Of a stretch of 64,000 nt of DNA, positions 25,145 through 33,510 are shown in pieces. Position numbers and translations under genes: made by a program. The notes beneath the pieces were generated by a model. That model was not told the origin of the DNA. It was given only the letters and a program-made list of their open reading frames with translations, and searched no databases. This DNA comes from Bradyrhizobium sp. SZCCT0231 (GTDB taxonomy: Bacteria > Pseudomonadota > Alphaproteobacteria > Rhizobiales > Xanthobacteraceae), in contig NZ_JAFCKP010000001.1 of the NCBI RefSeq assembly GCF_018130245.1, positions 1,364,001-1,428,000 on the forward strand, in the 5' to 3' direction. Position 1 is the first letter of the stretch. Every line of letters starts with the position of its first letter.

Positions 25145-26395
25145 CTATTCACCCGCCAGCTTGAGCCTGGGCTTGGTCGCCCCTTCGCGAGCCCGCAGCC
25201 GGGCTTCCTCCTGCGGGACGTAGTCGCGGATCATCGGCACCACGCCCTGGCGATGGGTGAGCTGGATCTGGAAGTTCATCATGGCCTGCTTGCGGAACGT
25301 CATCTCGCAGGCCGCCAGATAGAATTCCCACATCATGGCGAAGCGCTCGTCGTAGAGCTGCACGGCCTCCTCGCGCCGCGCCATGAAGCGCTCCCGCCAG
25401 GCCTTCAGCGTCTCGGCGTAGTGCAGGCGCAGAATCTCGATGTCGCAGACCAGGAGGCCGGCGCGCTCGATCGCCGGCAGCACCTCCGAGAGGGCGGGGA
25501 TGTAGCCGCCGGGGAAGATGTATTTGGCGATCCAGGGATTGGTCGAATCCGGGCCCTGCGAACGGCCGATCGAATGCAGCAGCATGACGCCGTCCTCGCT
25601 CAGCAGTTCGGCGCAGCGCTGGAAATAGGCGTCGTAGAAGCGGGCGCCGACATGCTCGAACATGCCGACCGAGACGATACGGTCGAACTTACCGTCAATG
25701 TCGCGGTAATCCTCGAGCAGGAATCTGGCCGAGGCCGTCAGGCCCTTTTCGGCCGCGCGCGCATTGGCGACCTGCAGCTGCTCGGTCGACAGCGTGACGC
25801 CGGTGACATCGGCGCCCGCGACCTCGGCGAGATAGAGCCCGAGGCCGCCCCAGCCGGAGCCGATGTCGAGCACCCGCTGGCCGTCCTTGATGAGAAGCTT
25901 CGCCGCAATGTGCCGTTTCTTGGCAAGCTGAGCGTCGTCCAGCGGCATCTCGGGCGTTTCGAAATAGGCGCAGCTATATTGCTTGTCGGCATCGAGAAAG
26001 AGCGAATAGAGTCGGCCGTCGAGATCGTAGTGATGAGCGACGTTGTGGCGGGAGCGGGTGCGGGGATTGAACTGCTTCAGGTGCCGGGTCAGGTAGCGCA
26101 GGTGCCACCACGGCTTTGCCCATTGCGGCAACAGGTCGGGTTGATCGAGCAGGATCGCGAGGGCATCGGCTATGGTGCCGTGCTCGACCAGGAACTCGCC
26201 GTCCATATAGGCCTCGCCAAGCCCCAGCTCGGGATTGATGAGGATCTTCCGCTCCGCCTCCGCGGTGACGAAGCGCACCGCGACCGGCCCGCCGGAGCCG
26301 TCGCCGACGGTGAACTTCGATCCACTCGCGCTGGTCACCGTCATCGACCCGCGGCGGATGAATTGAGACAGGAATCTGCGCAACAAGCGGTCCAT
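25145..26395 (-). CDS. cfa: Cyclopropane-fatty-acyl-phospholipid synthase
   Basis: A 416-residue SAM-dependent enzyme that adds a methylene bridge to unsaturated acyl chains of membrane phospholipids. The N-terminal lipid-binding domain has the family LGEAYMDGEFLVEHGTIADAL. The methyltransferase domain includes HHYDLDGRLYSLFLDADKQYSCAYFETPEMPLDDAQLAKKRHIAAKL, SAM motif VLDIGSGWGGLGLYLAE, GMFEHVG and YIFPGGYIPALSEV. ATG 26395 follows GAGGAAG at good spacing; a longer reading to 26488 is less likely. It stands alone. Paralogues are common in Bradyrhizobium, so the symbol marks family, not a specific copy. Confidence 0.9.
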   Translation of the reverse strand: MDRLLRRFLSQFIRRGSMTVTSASGSKFTVGDGSGGPVAVRFVTAEAERKILINPELGLGEAYMDGEFLVEHGTIADALAILLDQPDLLPQWAKPWWHLRYLTRHLKQFNPRTRSRHNVAHHYDLDGRLYSLFLDADKQYSCAYFETPEMPLDDAQLAKKRHIAAKLLIKDGQRVLDIGSGWGGLGLYLAEVAGADVTGVTLSTEQLQVANARAAEKGLTASARFLLEDYRDIDGKFDRIVSVGMFEHVGARFYDAYFQRCAELLSEDGVMLLHSIGRSQGPDSTNPWIAKYIFPGGYIPALSEVLPAIERAGLLVCDIEILRLHYAETLKAWRERFMARREEAVQLYDERFAMMWEFYLAACEMTFRKQAMMNFQIQLTHRQGVVPMIRDYVPQEEARLRAREGATKPRLKLAGE

Positions 26396-26672
26396 CGGCA
26401 CTTCCTCTCGAGCGAACCCGAAAGATGCGACTAACCCGGCCTTCAGATCTGACGCCCAGGCGCCGCAGCGGTTCCTATGCGTTTGCATCCAAATCTAGCG
26501 AGCCGGTTCCGGCTGCGCTATTGCACTGTATTCAAAGCCGATATTCGAAAATCGCTTAATCACATCCTTGCGCATGGAGCCTGCTTCCATTCGCGGCCCA
26601 ATCGGTTAAAAGGTGACCGCCGCCGCGCCGGATGCCGGCGGCATTCGCGTAAATTCAACGGAGATATTGGGA

Positions 26673-27572
26673 ATGTCGAGCCGAGCGCTCAGCCTCGCGA
26701 CGGTATTGCTTCTGATCGGCTTCGGTTCGGCCGATTCCGTTCTGGCGCAGGCGACGAACCTCGAGGCCGGCAAGACCCCGTCCCAGCTCTTCGCGCAGAC
26801 CTGCAATGCCTGCCACAAGAGCCCGCGCGGACTTTTGAAATCCGTGGCGCCGGGCTCGCTGCCGGGGTTCCTGCGCCAGCACTATACCACGAGCTCGGAC
26901 ATGGCGGGCGTCCTCGCCTCCTACCTGGTCTCGAATGGTGCCACCGACACCCGCTATCAGGCCAAGGACGGCAAGAAGGACGGCGCCAAGCCTGAGGGCG
27001 AGGGCGCCATTCCGGCCGCCGAGGGCGCGCGCCAGAAGCGTGCTGCGCGGCCCGCCGAGGACGGCGCGAAGCCGGAGGGACAGGCCGCGCCCGAGGCACG
27101 CAAAGGCAAGCGGCGCGCTAAACCCGGGACTGAGGAAGCCCCGAAGGTCGATGCCGCCGCCCCGGCTACCGAGGAGAAGAAGAGCGAGCCGAAGCCTGAC
27201 ACCGCCAAGCCTGACACTGCCAAGCCTGACACCGCCAAGGCCGAGCCCGATAGCGGCAAGGCATCCGAGAAGCCCGTCGAGACCAGGCCTGATAGCGCGA
27301 AGGTCGAGCCGCGCGGCGGCGAGGCCCCGGCATTGCGACCCGACCCCGTCCCGCAGGTGACGCCGCCTGTACCTGCCGCCGCGAAGCCCGCCGAGCCGGC
27401 GGCGCCCAAGCCGGCGGAGGAGGCTGCTTCCAAGCCGGCCGCGTCTGCGGCCAGCTCCGAGCCGGCGGCCAAGCTGCGGCAGGAGCCGGCATCCCCCGCG
27501 GCCGCGGCTGCAGCCCCGCCCGCGGCACCAGCCGGGTCATCCGGGCCGCCGGCACCGCCGATCTCGCGCTAA
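26673..27572 (+). CDS. Secreted c-type cytochrome-like protein with long disordered tail
   Basis: A 299-residue protein. A signal peptide (to about residue 26, DSVLAQA) is followed by a short heme-type motif, SQLFAQTCNACHKSPRGLLKS, with one CxxCH (CNACH). The folded region ends near residue 95, and no clear distal Met ligand motif of class I cytochrome c is seen. The remaining two-thirds is low-complexity Ala/Pro/Lys/Glu sequence with short repeats of PDTAK. Heme binding is plausible but not certain. It is preceded by ACGGAG about eight bases before ATG 26673, and a strong hairpin ends the transcript at 27599. Function unknown. Confidence 0.75.
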   Translation: MSSRALSLATVLLLIGFGSADSVLAQATNLEAGKTPSQLFAQTCNACHKSPRGLLKSVAPGSLPGFLRQHYTTSSDMAGVLASYLVSNGATDTRYQAKDGKKDGAKPEGEGAIPAAEGARQKRAARPAEDGAKPEGQAAPEARKGKRRAKPGTEEAPKVDAAAPATEEKKSEPKPDTAKPDTAKPDTAKAEPDSGKASEKPVETRPDSAKVEPRGGEAPALRPDPVPQVTPPVPAAAKPAEPAAPKPAEEAASKPAASAASSEPAAKLRQEPASPAAAAAAPPAAPAGSSGPPAPPISR

Positions 27573-27598
27573 GCCCGCCACGTTCTTTGGACCGACAT

Positions 27599-27627
27599 GC
27601 GGAGGCCGCCTTCATCGCGGCCTCCGC
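27599..27627 (+). terminator. Perfect 11-bp hairpin after the cytochrome-like gene
   Basis: GCGGAGGCCGC (27599-27609) and GCGGCCTCCGC (27617-27627) flank a seven-base loop, 27 bases after the stop codon. There is no T-run, so it may be a stalling or mRNA-end structure rather than a classic intrinsic terminator. Confidence 0.65.
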
Positions 27628-27633
27628 GTCGTA

Positions 27634-27673
27634 TTGACCAGGACTAGAGTAACACTCTAGAGTATCTCTCTAG
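27634..27673 (+). promoter_or_regulatory. TetR promoter with two overlapping palindromic operators
   Basis: A -35 candidate TTGACC (27634-27639) is followed after 18 bases by TAGAGT (27658-27663). CTAGAGT-AAC-ACTCTAG (27644-27660) is a perfect palindrome. A second, imperfect copy CTAGAGT-ATC-TCTCTAG (27657-27673) shares its first CTAG. The sites cover the spacer and -10, so binding should repress transcription. The TetR gene starts ten bases later. Confidence 0.7.
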
Positions 27674-27682
27674 GGGGCGTCG

Positions 27683-28279
27683 ATGGCCACGAGTGTGCGA
27701 GACGATCTGTTGGCAGCCGGGCTGATGGTGTTCGACCGCGTCGGCTTCGAAGCCGCGACGGTGGCCGCGATCCGCACCCGGGCGCGCGCCTCCAATGGCA
27801 GCTTCTTTCACGTCTTCGGCTCGAAGAAGGAGCTCGCCGGTGCGCTGTTTCTGGAGGTCTTGCGCCACTATCACGCCGCGGTGCTGGCCGCGCTCGATCC
27901 CGTCCCCGACGCGGAGCAAGGCATCGATTGTCTGATCCGGGCGCATCTCGGCTGGGTCGTCACCAGCCGGCGCGAGGCGCGCTACCTCTTCGAGATCTCG
28001 CGCGGTGAATGGGGTGAGGACGTGCGCGCCGCCCAGCGCGCACAGAATGCGCGGCTTGCCGAAGGCATCGAGCGCTGGCGCGCGCCGCTGGTTGCAAGCG
28101 GCGAGCTCCTGCCGATGACGCCCGCGATGTTCGTCAGCCAGCTGATCGGTCCGGCGCAGATCTTCTGCCGCGCCTTCCTGTCGGGGCGTGATCGCGCCGA
28201 TCCGCGGATTGAGGCCGACACGCTGATCGCCTGCGCCAACCGTGCGCTGAGGCCATGCGACCGCATCAACAAGCAATAA
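27683..28279 (+). CDS. TetR/AcrR family transcriptional regulator
   Basis: A 198-residue regulator. The N-terminal helix-turn-helix spans ~5-52 (DDLLAAGLMVFDRVGFEAATVAAIRTRARASNGSFFHVFGSKKELAGALF), with the typical ASNGSFFHVFGSKKEL recognition region. The C-terminal ligand domain is of unknown class (FLEVLRHYHAAVLAALDPVPDAEQGIDCLIRAHLGWVV). Tandem palindromes over its own promoter point to autorepression. A thioesterase gene follows after 12 bases, so the two probably form one transcript controlled by an acyl or aromatic thioester-related ligand; the ligand is not known. Confidence 0.9.
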   Translation: MATSVRDDLLAAGLMVFDRVGFEAATVAAIRTRARASNGSFFHVFGSKKELAGALFLEVLRHYHAAVLAALDPVPDAEQGIDCLIRAHLGWVVTSRREARYLFEISRGEWGEDVRAAQRAQNARLAEGIERWRAPLVASGELLPMTPAMFVSQLIGPAQIFCRAFLSGRDRADPRIEADTLIACANRALRPCDRINKQ

Positions 28280-28291
28280 GGAGAGGACTGC

Positions 28292-28759
28292 ATGCGAGCC
28301 GAAGCTGATCCGGAATTCGCGCCGATTGCCGAGCGCATCCACACCAATGTCGGCCGGCAGGGTTTTATGAACCTGGTCGGCGCCGAGCTGTCCGAATTGT
28401 CGCGCGGCACCTGCACCATCGCCGTGGAGCGCCGGCCGGAGCTCTTACAGCAGCACGGCTTCTTTCATGGCGGCGTGACTGCCTTTCTGGTCGACAATGC
28501 CACGACGATCGCAGCCGCCACCTCGCGCGGCCAGCCGGCGCTGACCGCGGAATACAAGCTCAATCTGTTGTCGCCCGCGGTCGGCGAGAAGCTGATCTGC
28601 CGTGCCAGGGTGATCAAGCCGGGCCGTCAGGTCTCCGTGGTCGCGGCCGATGTGTTCTGCATCAGCGATGGCGTCGAGAAGCATACGGCCACCGCGCTCG
28701 CCTCGATCGCGATGCTGAGCGAGGACGTCGCCGCCAAAACGAAAAGCCCGGCCGCCTGA
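28292..28759 (+). CDS. PaaI-family hotdog thioesterase
   Basis: A 155-residue single hotdog-domain protein that should hydrolyse an acyl- or aryl-CoA thioester. The PaaI pattern is visible: GRQGFMNLVGAELSELSRGTCTIAVE, then the HGGVTAFLVDNA catalytic loop-helix (QQHGFFHGGVTAFLVDNATT), ALTAEYKLNLLSPA and ARVIKPGRQVSVV. Such enzymes act as tetramers in the cytoplasm, often releasing CoA from dead-end aromatic intermediates. It is read with the TetR gene upstream. A hairpin overlapping its last codons ends the unit. Substrate unknown. Confidence 0.9.
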   Translation: MRAEADPEFAPIAERIHTNVGRQGFMNLVGAELSELSRGTCTIAVERRPELLQQHGFFHGGVTAFLVDNATTIAAATSRGQPALTAEYKLNLLSPAVGEKLICRARVIKPGRQVSVVAADVFCISDGVEKHTATALASIAMLSEDVAAKTKSPAA

Positions 28760-28772
28760 GGCGACCGGGCTT
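28744..28772 (+). terminator. Stem-loop at the end of the thioesterase gene
   Basis: AAGCCCGG-C-CGCC / GGCG-A-CCGGGCTT forms a 12-bp stem with one bulge on each side and a three-base loop, overlapping the stop codon. The following CTGATTGTGTT is moderately T-rich. Confidence 0.65.
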
Positions 28773-28783
28773 CTGATTGTGTT

Positions 28784-28866
28784 CGTCATTCCGGGATGGC
28801 GCGCAAGCGCCAGACCCGGAACCTTGAGATTCCAGGTTCGGTCCTGCGGACCGCCCCGGAATGACG
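28784..28866. repeat. 83-bp palindromic intergenic repeat (CGTCATTCCGGG type)
   Basis: CGTCATTCCGGG at the left and CCCCGGAATGACG at the right are inverted arms. Inner arms (AACCTTGAGATTCCAGGTT and GCGCAAGCGC) are also self-complementary. It lies between the convergent thioesterase and rplI genes and could serve as a two-way transcript end. Confidence 0.8.
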
Positions 28867-28875
28867 GCGTGTGGC

Positions 28876-29475
28876 TTACTTCTCTTCTGCAGCCGGGGCC
28901 GGTGCGACCTCGTCGTGCTGGGCTTCCGGATCGAAGAACTCGCCGGCGGCTGCGATCGCCTCGGCGGCCGCATCGCGATCCTCGTTGCGGGTCGAGATGT
29001 CCTCGCCGCGGTTGATGCGCTCGGCCTCGTCCTGGCTGCGGGCAACCGTGACGGTGATCTCGATCTCGACCTCGGGATGAACGGCAACGGTGATCGAGTG
29101 CTTGCCGATGGTCTTGATCGGCGCGTCCAGCTGGATCTGCGGACGGGCGAGCGAAACGCCGTCGGCTTCGAACGCGATCACGATGTCACGCACGTTGACC
29201 GAGCCGAACAGCTGGCCGGCTTCCGACGCCTGACGGATCACGATGATGTTCTTGCCTTCGATCTTCTCGGCGACCTTGGACGCCTCGGCCTTCGAGGCGA
29301 GGTTGCGCGCCTCGAGATCGGCCTTCATGCCGTCATACTTGGCCCGGTTGTCGGCGGTGGCGCGCAGCGCCTTGCCGCGCTTGAGCAGGAAATTGCGCGC
29401 GTAGCCGTCGCGAACCTTCACGACTTCGCCCATCTGGCCGAGCTTGTTGACGCGTTCCAGCAAAATGACTTCCAT
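28876..29475 (-). CDS. rplI: 50S ribosomal protein L9
   Basis: A 199-residue protein of the large subunit. The N-terminal domain [37 protein letters not shown] is the conserved L9 signature, joined by a long helix to the C-terminal RNA-binding domain ([13 protein letters not shown]). It is about 50 residues longer than E. coli L9 because of an acidic, alanine-rich tail ([35 protein letters not shown]), common in Rhizobiales. AAAGGAG precedes ATG 29475. It ends the S6-S18-DUF2232-L9 operon. Confidence 0.97.
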   Translation of the reverse strand: MEVILLERVNKLGQMGEVVKVRDGYARNFLLKRGKALRATADNRAKYDGMKADLEARNLASKAEASKVAEKIEGKNIIVIRQASEAGQLFGSVNVRDIVIAFEADGVSLARPQIQLDAPIKTIGKHSITVAVHPEVEIEITVTVARSQDEAERINRGEDISTRNEDRDAAAEAIAAAGEFFDPEAQHDEVAPAPAAEEK

Positions 29476-29522
29476 ATTCGTTCTCCTTTTGAAGTGCTCT
29501 GTAGGTTTCAGTTTCGGGTGAC

Positions 29523-30554
29523 TTAAGGGGTTGGCAGCGGTGGCGGCTGCCGGCTGCGCAGGAAGCGCTCGCGGAAGCCGAACACGGCATCCGCAAGGCC
29601 GAGGATCACCATCGCGATCACGGGCCATCCGAACACGACGACGACGGCGTAGGTCGAGCCGAGCCAGAACGTGCGGCTCTTCAGCGCGAGCGTGAGCGTA
29701 TGCAGCACGGCGAAACCGGTCAGCGCATAGCCAATCATCAGTGCGGCGGTGGCGATTTGCGCGGCGATGGCGAGCAGCCCGCCGGTGAAGCAGAAGGCGA
29801 GGGCGATGCAGAGCGCCACCAGCGTCATCGGCGGCAGCTCGGCCGTCTTCAGATCCGGCCAGGGACGGCGCAGCCGACCCGACGTCGCGGTCACCTTGGC
29901 GCTGAGCCAGAGGTTGAGAGTCAGCGTCATCATCGCGATGATGGTGGCGGCGGCTGGCGCGATGCGCACCAGCGCGTCGACGAACTGAGCGGCTTCGCCC
30001 GAGGTCTGCGGGTCGGTGGCGCGGAGGAGGCGCATCAGGCCGCGCCGCAGCGTGCCGGTGATGGTTTCGGCGTCGGTGCCGAGCGTGAGCAGAGCGGCGA
30101 TCGTGGTCAGCGTGGCGAAGCCTGCGATCCAGAGCAGGATGCGGCCGACCGGATACCACTCGAACTCGGGCTCGGCCGGCGGTTCGGCGGCGGTGGCATC
30201 CGGCGCGACAGCTCCGACCTGCCGGCCGAGCAGGACGAGATGGCCGAGCCACCAGGCCGGCAACGCGACGGTGACGGCAAAGGCGATGCAGTAGGGCAGG
30301 CCGAACAGGGCGCCGAGGCCGATCGCGGCGGCAATGCCGCCGAGGCTTGCGCAAAGCGGTCCCCAGCCGATCGCGGCGACCATCAGCGGCAGCGGTGCGA
30401 GATAGAACAGGACGAGCGAGATCAGCGCGCCCGAGATGATCGAGGCGAACATCAGGGCCGACGCGGCGCCGGCGATCAGGGCAATGAGCACAAATGCCAT
30501 CATCAGCTGTCCCGCTCCCTTCGAGCGGTTAGAGGCGTCGTTTGCCCCAACCAT
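29523..30554 (-). CDS. DUF2232 (YybS-like) membrane protein
   Basis: A 343-residue inner-membrane protein with about eight to ten helices, starting [49 protein letters not shown], the DUF2232 hallmark. A hydrophilic loop rich in Pro/Glu (~120-135) separates the first helices. The location between rpsR and rplI is conserved in many alphaproteobacteria, although its role is unknown. ATG 30554 gives the longest form; ATG 30503 is an alternative that begins the first helix and has AAGGGAG upstream. Confidence 0.87.
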   Translation of the reverse strand: MVGANDASNRSKGAGQLMMAFVLIALIAGAASALMFASIISGALISLVLFYLAPLPLMVAAIGWGPLCASLGGIAAAIGLGALFGLPYCIAFAVTVALPAWWLGHLVLLGRQVGAVAPDATAAEPPAEPEFEWYPVGRILLWIAGFATLTTIAALLTLGTDAETITGTLRRGLMRLLRATDPQTSGEAAQFVDALVRIAPAAATIIAMMTLTLNLWLSAKVTATSGRLRRPWPDLKTAELPPMTLVALCIALAFCFTGGLLAIAAQIATAALMIGYALTGFAVLHTLTLALKSRTFWLGSTYAVVVVFGWPVIAMVILGLADAVFGFRERFLRSRQPPPLPTP

Positions 30555-30636
30555 CGGCGACCGGACGATCCGGAAGCCTTATGAGTTCAGATAGTGACGA
30601 CCGGCGGCCCAGCGGCCGCCGATCGAACTGGTCGTA

Positions 30637-30876
30637 TCAGCGAATAACGTAGGGCAACAGGCCCAGGAAGCGCGCGCGCTTGATGGCGCGGGCGAGCTCA
30701 CGCTGCTTCTTCGCGGACACCGCGGTGATGCGGCTCGGCACGATCTTGCCGCGCTCGGAGACGTAACGCATCAGGAGCTTGGAGTCCTTGTAGTCGATCT
30801 TCGGAGCATTGGTGCCCGTGAACGGGCAGCTCTTGCGACGACGGAAAAACGGGCGACGTGCACCAGCTTCAGCCAT
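30637..30876 (-). CDS. rpsR: 30S ribosomal protein S18
   Basis: A 79-residue small-subunit protein. The conserved features are the basic N-terminus [15 protein letters not shown], the core [52 protein letters not shown]18 binds with S6 in the platform of the 30S subunit; the genes are adjacent (5-base gap from the rpsF stop). Length is standard. Confidence 0.97.
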   Translation of the reverse strand: MAEAGARRPFFRRRKSCPFTGTNAPKIDYKDSKLLMRYVSERGKIVPSRITAVSAKKQRELARAIKRARFLGLLPYVIR

Positions 30877-30881
30877 TGGTC

Positions 30882-31349
30882 TTACTCCCCATCCGTGGTT
30901 TCAGCTTCATCGCGCGGACGGCGCGGACCGCGATCGCCGCGGAAACCGCCCTCGCGGTCGCCACGGAAGCCGCCTTCACGCTCGCCGCGGAAGCCACCGC
31001 CGCGGTCGTCACGCTCGCGGTCGCGGTCGGCCTTGCGCATCATCGCGGACGGGCCTTCCTCGAGCTCCTCGACGCGGACGCTGAGATAGCGGATCACGTC
31101 CTCGCTGATGCGCTCCTGGCGCTCGATCTCGGCGATCGCCGCGGACGGCGCGTCGATGTTGAGCAGCACGAAGTGCGCCTTGCGGTTCTTGTTCATGCGG
31201 TAGGTGAGGGAGCGCACGCCCCAATTCTCGGTCTTGGTGATCTTGCCGCCGAGACCTTCGACGATACCGGTCATCTGTGCAGTCAGCTCTTCGACCTGCT
31301 GCGGGCTCGCGTCCTGACGCGCGAGAAAAACATGCTCGTAAAGAGGCAT
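30882..31349 (-). CDS. rpsF: 30S ribosomal protein S6, with RG-rich C-terminal extension
   Basis: A 155-residue protein. The S6 fold occupies ~1-100: [70 protein letters not shown]. The C-terminal 50 residues are an extension with three GGFRG(E/D)RE-type repeats, giving an arginine/glycine-rich, RNA-binding-like tail. ATG 31349 follows AAAGGA at good spacing; an extra in-frame ATG at 31376 is less likely. It opens the operon after a leader of about 185 bases. Confidence 0.97.
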   Translation of the reverse strand: MPLYEHVFLARQDASPQQVEELTAQMTGIVEGLGGKITKTENWGVRSLTYRMNKNRKAHFVLLNIDAPSAAIAEIERQERISEDVIRYLSVRVEELEEGPSAMMRKADRDRERDDRGGGFRGEREGGFRGDREGGFRGDRGPRRPRDEAETTDGE

Positions 31350-31656
31350 GGACGTCCTTTCCTCATGTTGGCGCATCGCCCGGCGTCAAACCCTTAAGAG
31401 ACCTTCGGAAAGGACTCTGGGATCAAGCTCAGAAGGCGGAAACACGGGACGACGGGCCGACTGGCCCTGCCACACCAAAATCACGAATGATTTGCTGAGA
31501 CCGTCCGTTCAGCTCCCGGCCGGGGTCTGCGGATGCGCGCCTTATACGGATTTTGACCGGCTTTGCAAGGTTGGACGGGCGTTTTCGGCTCGAACCCGGT
31601 CGTCCCAGCGGGGGCCAGACCCATCCTCCCATACCACATCCAGCTTGATCTATTTG
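31350..31656 (-). other. rpsF operon leader and upstream region
   Basis: About 307 bases without a gene between rpsF and the TetR operator. The putative minus-strand transcript from near 31535 includes hairpins GGGCC-AGUC-GGCCC and CCUU-UCCG-AAGG. This is a plausible site for S6:S18 autoregulation, known in other bacteria. The rest shows nothing coding. Confidence 0.4.
31541..31568 (-). promoter_or_regulatory. Candidate rpsF promoter
   Basis: Reading the minus strand, TTGCAA (31568-31563) is separated by 16 bases from TATAAG (31546-31541). It points toward rpsF, about 190 bases downstream. Both hexamers are close to the housekeeping consensus. Confidence 0.5.
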
Positions 31657-31673
31657 TTTGTATGACATACAAA
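31645..31673 (+). promoter_or_regulatory. TetR/desaturase promoter with palindromic operator
   Basis: TTTGTATG-A-CATACAAA (31657-31673) is a perfect 17-base palindrome 21 bases before the TetR start. A -35 TTGATC (31645-31650) is followed after 17 bases by TACAAA (31668-31673), so the palindrome covers the -10. A regulator bound here should block transcription. Confidence 0.7.
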
Positions 31674-31694
31674 TAAACCAACGAAGAGGATCCC

Positions 31695-32396
31695 ATGGCG
31701 GAAACGTCGGCCGATGCGCCGCTCGAGGCGGGCGACCCCAAGCATGCGGCGCGCGCCACGCGCTCGGCCGGCCGCAAGATGCGGTCGCTGCTCCTGGATG
31801 CTGCGAGCCCGCTGTTTCGGGAGCGGGGTCTGTCTGGCACGGCGATCGCCGAGATCGCGGCCGCCGCGGACGCGTTCCCGAGCCAGATCACCTATTACTT
31901 CCGCACCAAGGAGGCGCTGTTCGTCGAATGCGCCTGCCGCGATCTCTTATACTTGGCGCGCGCCACCGAGCAGGCGGCGCTCAAGGCGCGCACGCCCCGG
32001 GAATACACCCACGCACTGGCCGAGACCGTGACGGCGAGCGATTCGGTCGCCTTCTTCGCCGAAGCGCTGACATTGACGCGGCGTCGCCAGGATCTCGCGC
32101 CGCTGGTCGAGCGCACCATCGAGCGCCTGCACAGCGAGGGTGCGCGCGCTTATGCGGGCCAGGTCGAGCGGCACGGCTGGCGCTCGCTGCGTGCGCCCGA
32201 CGAAAGCTCGCGGCGCTTCTGGGCCGTCGCCATCGGCGTCATCCTCGAAGGCTACGCGATGGGCCGCTCGCCCGAGGAGCTCTGCGCCGAGATGCTGCGC
32301 GTGCTGGGCGAGCAGGCGAAATCCACTGAAGACACCGGGCGCTTGCGTCTCGTCGAGGCGCGCGAGGCATCAGGCAATTCGAATGGAGAGGGGTAG
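31695..32396 (+). CDS. TetR family regulator upstream of a desaturase
   Basis: A 233-residue regulator. The helix-turn-helix lies at ~28-76 (RSLLLDAASPLFRERGLSGTAIAEIAAAADAFPSQITYYFRTKEALFVECA), with PSQITYYFRTKEAL as the recognition part. The C-terminal domain (REYTHALAETVTASDSVAFFAEALTLTRRRQDLAPLVERT) is of unknown ligand class. It has a perfect palindrome over its promoter and is followed after three bases by a fatty-acid desaturase gene. This arrangement recalls DesT of Pseudomonas, a TetR protein that senses acyl-CoA saturation, so a similar feedback is inferred. Confidence 0.9.
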   Translation: MAETSADAPLEAGDPKHAARATRSAGRKMRSLLLDAASPLFRERGLSGTAIAEIAAAADAFPSQITYYFRTKEALFVECACRDLLYLARATEQAALKARTPREYTHALAETVTASDSVAFFAEALTLTRRRQDLAPLVERTIERLHSEGARAYAGQVERHGWRSLRAPDESSRRFWAVAIGVILEGYAMGRSPEELCAEMLRVLGEQAKSTEDTGRLRLVEAREASGNSNGEG

Positions 32397-32399
32397 GCC

Positions 32400-33425
32400 A
32401 TGACTGCGCTTCGCATGCGTGCCCGCGATTTCCTGACCAATGATCAATTGGCCGACGTGCGCCAGCGCGTGACGTGGAAGGGCGCTGCGCTGATCGCGCA
32501 CGCCTGGGCGCTGATCATTGCAGCAATCGCCTTGGTCGCGTGGTGGCCCAATCCGATCACCTATATCTTCGCCGTCGCCATCGTCGGCTCGCGCCAGCTC
32601 GGGCTAGCGATCCTGATGCACGACGGTGCCCATGGCTGCCTGGCCGCCGACGAGAAAACCAATCTGGCGCTGAGCCAGTGGTTCTGCGCCTATCCACTGT
32701 TCGCGGAGACGCGCAGCTACCGGCGCTATCACCTGCAGCACCATGCGCGGACCCAGCAGGAGGACGATCCCGATCTCGTGCTGTCGGCGCCGTTTCCGAT
32801 CACCAGGCTGAGTTACCGCCGCAAGTTCATTCGCGACATCACCGGGCAGACCGGCTACCAGCAGCGCAAGGCGCAGCTGCTCAACGCGCTCGGGCCAAAG
32901 GACTGGTCATGGCGGCAGCGCGCGGCGCATTTCTGGGAGAAGCTCGGTCCGCAATGTGTGGTCAATGTGATCATGTTTGTGGCGCTCGCCGCGGCCGGCG
33001 TGTGGTGGGCCTATCCGCTGCTCTGGCTGGTGCCGCTGCTGACCTGGATGATGGTCATCACCCGCATCCGCAACATCGCCGAGCACGCCGTCGTTCCCGA
33101 TAGCAGCGACCCCTTGCGCAACACCCGCACCACGCATGCCAATTTTCTCGAGCGCCTGTTCATCGCGCCGTACTACGTGAACTATCACCTCGAGCATCAT
33201 CTCTTGTTCTACGTGCCTTGCTACAATCTGCCGAAGGTGCATCGCCTGCTGAGCGCCAGCCGGTACGCCGGCCGCATGGAAGTCCAGCCGAATTACGCGG
33301 CGGTGCTGCGGCTGGCGACGGCAAAGCCGAACCGCGAGGACCGGCCGGGGCAACTTGTCAACAGTGCGCGCCGTGCGCGGGCCGGGGCGGACGTCGATGC
33401 CAACCAGACGGCCGGCGGGTTCTGA
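32400..33425 (+). CDS. Membrane fatty acid desaturase
   Basis: A 341-residue di-iron membrane enzyme. The three histidine clusters are complete: HDGAH (74-78), HLQHH (111-115) and HLEHH (263-267), plus NIAEHA at ~225-230. Hydrophobic pairs at ~32-65 and ~186-220 give the expected four helices. It would place a double bond in acyl chains of lipids or CoA; related rhizobial enzymes also act on hopanoids or sphingolipid-like substrates, so the exact target is open. The C-terminal 50 residues are polar and probably disordered. Cotranscribed with the TetR gene. Confidence 0.92.
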   Translation: MTALRMRARDFLTNDQLADVRQRVTWKGAALIAHAWALIIAAIALVAWWPNPITYIFAVAIVGSRQLGLAILMHDGAHGCLAADEKTNLALSQWFCAYPLFAETRSYRRYHLQHHARTQQEDDPDLVLSAPFPITRLSYRRKFIRDITGQTGYQQRKAQLLNALGPKDWSWRQRAAHFWEKLGPQCVVNVIMFVALAAAGVWWAYPLLWLVPLLTWMMVITRIRNIAEHAVVPDSSDPLRNTRTTHANFLERLFIAPYYVNYHLEHHLLFYVPCYNLPKVHRLLSASRYAGRMEVQPNYAAVLRLATAKPNREDRPGQLVNSARRARAGADVDANQTAGGF

Positions 33426-33510
33426 GGGGCGCATTCCCCGTTGAATGCTGGTCCAAGTTCCCGTCTCGGCTTGACAGTACGGCCCCGGACGGTGTCTACG
33501 GCCCCCTCTG

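Noticed and set aside
31560-31650. GGTTCGAGCC-like text suggesting a tRNA T-loop on the minus strand
   Set aside because: No acceptor stem, anticodon arm or CCA-compatible 3' end can be folded around it.
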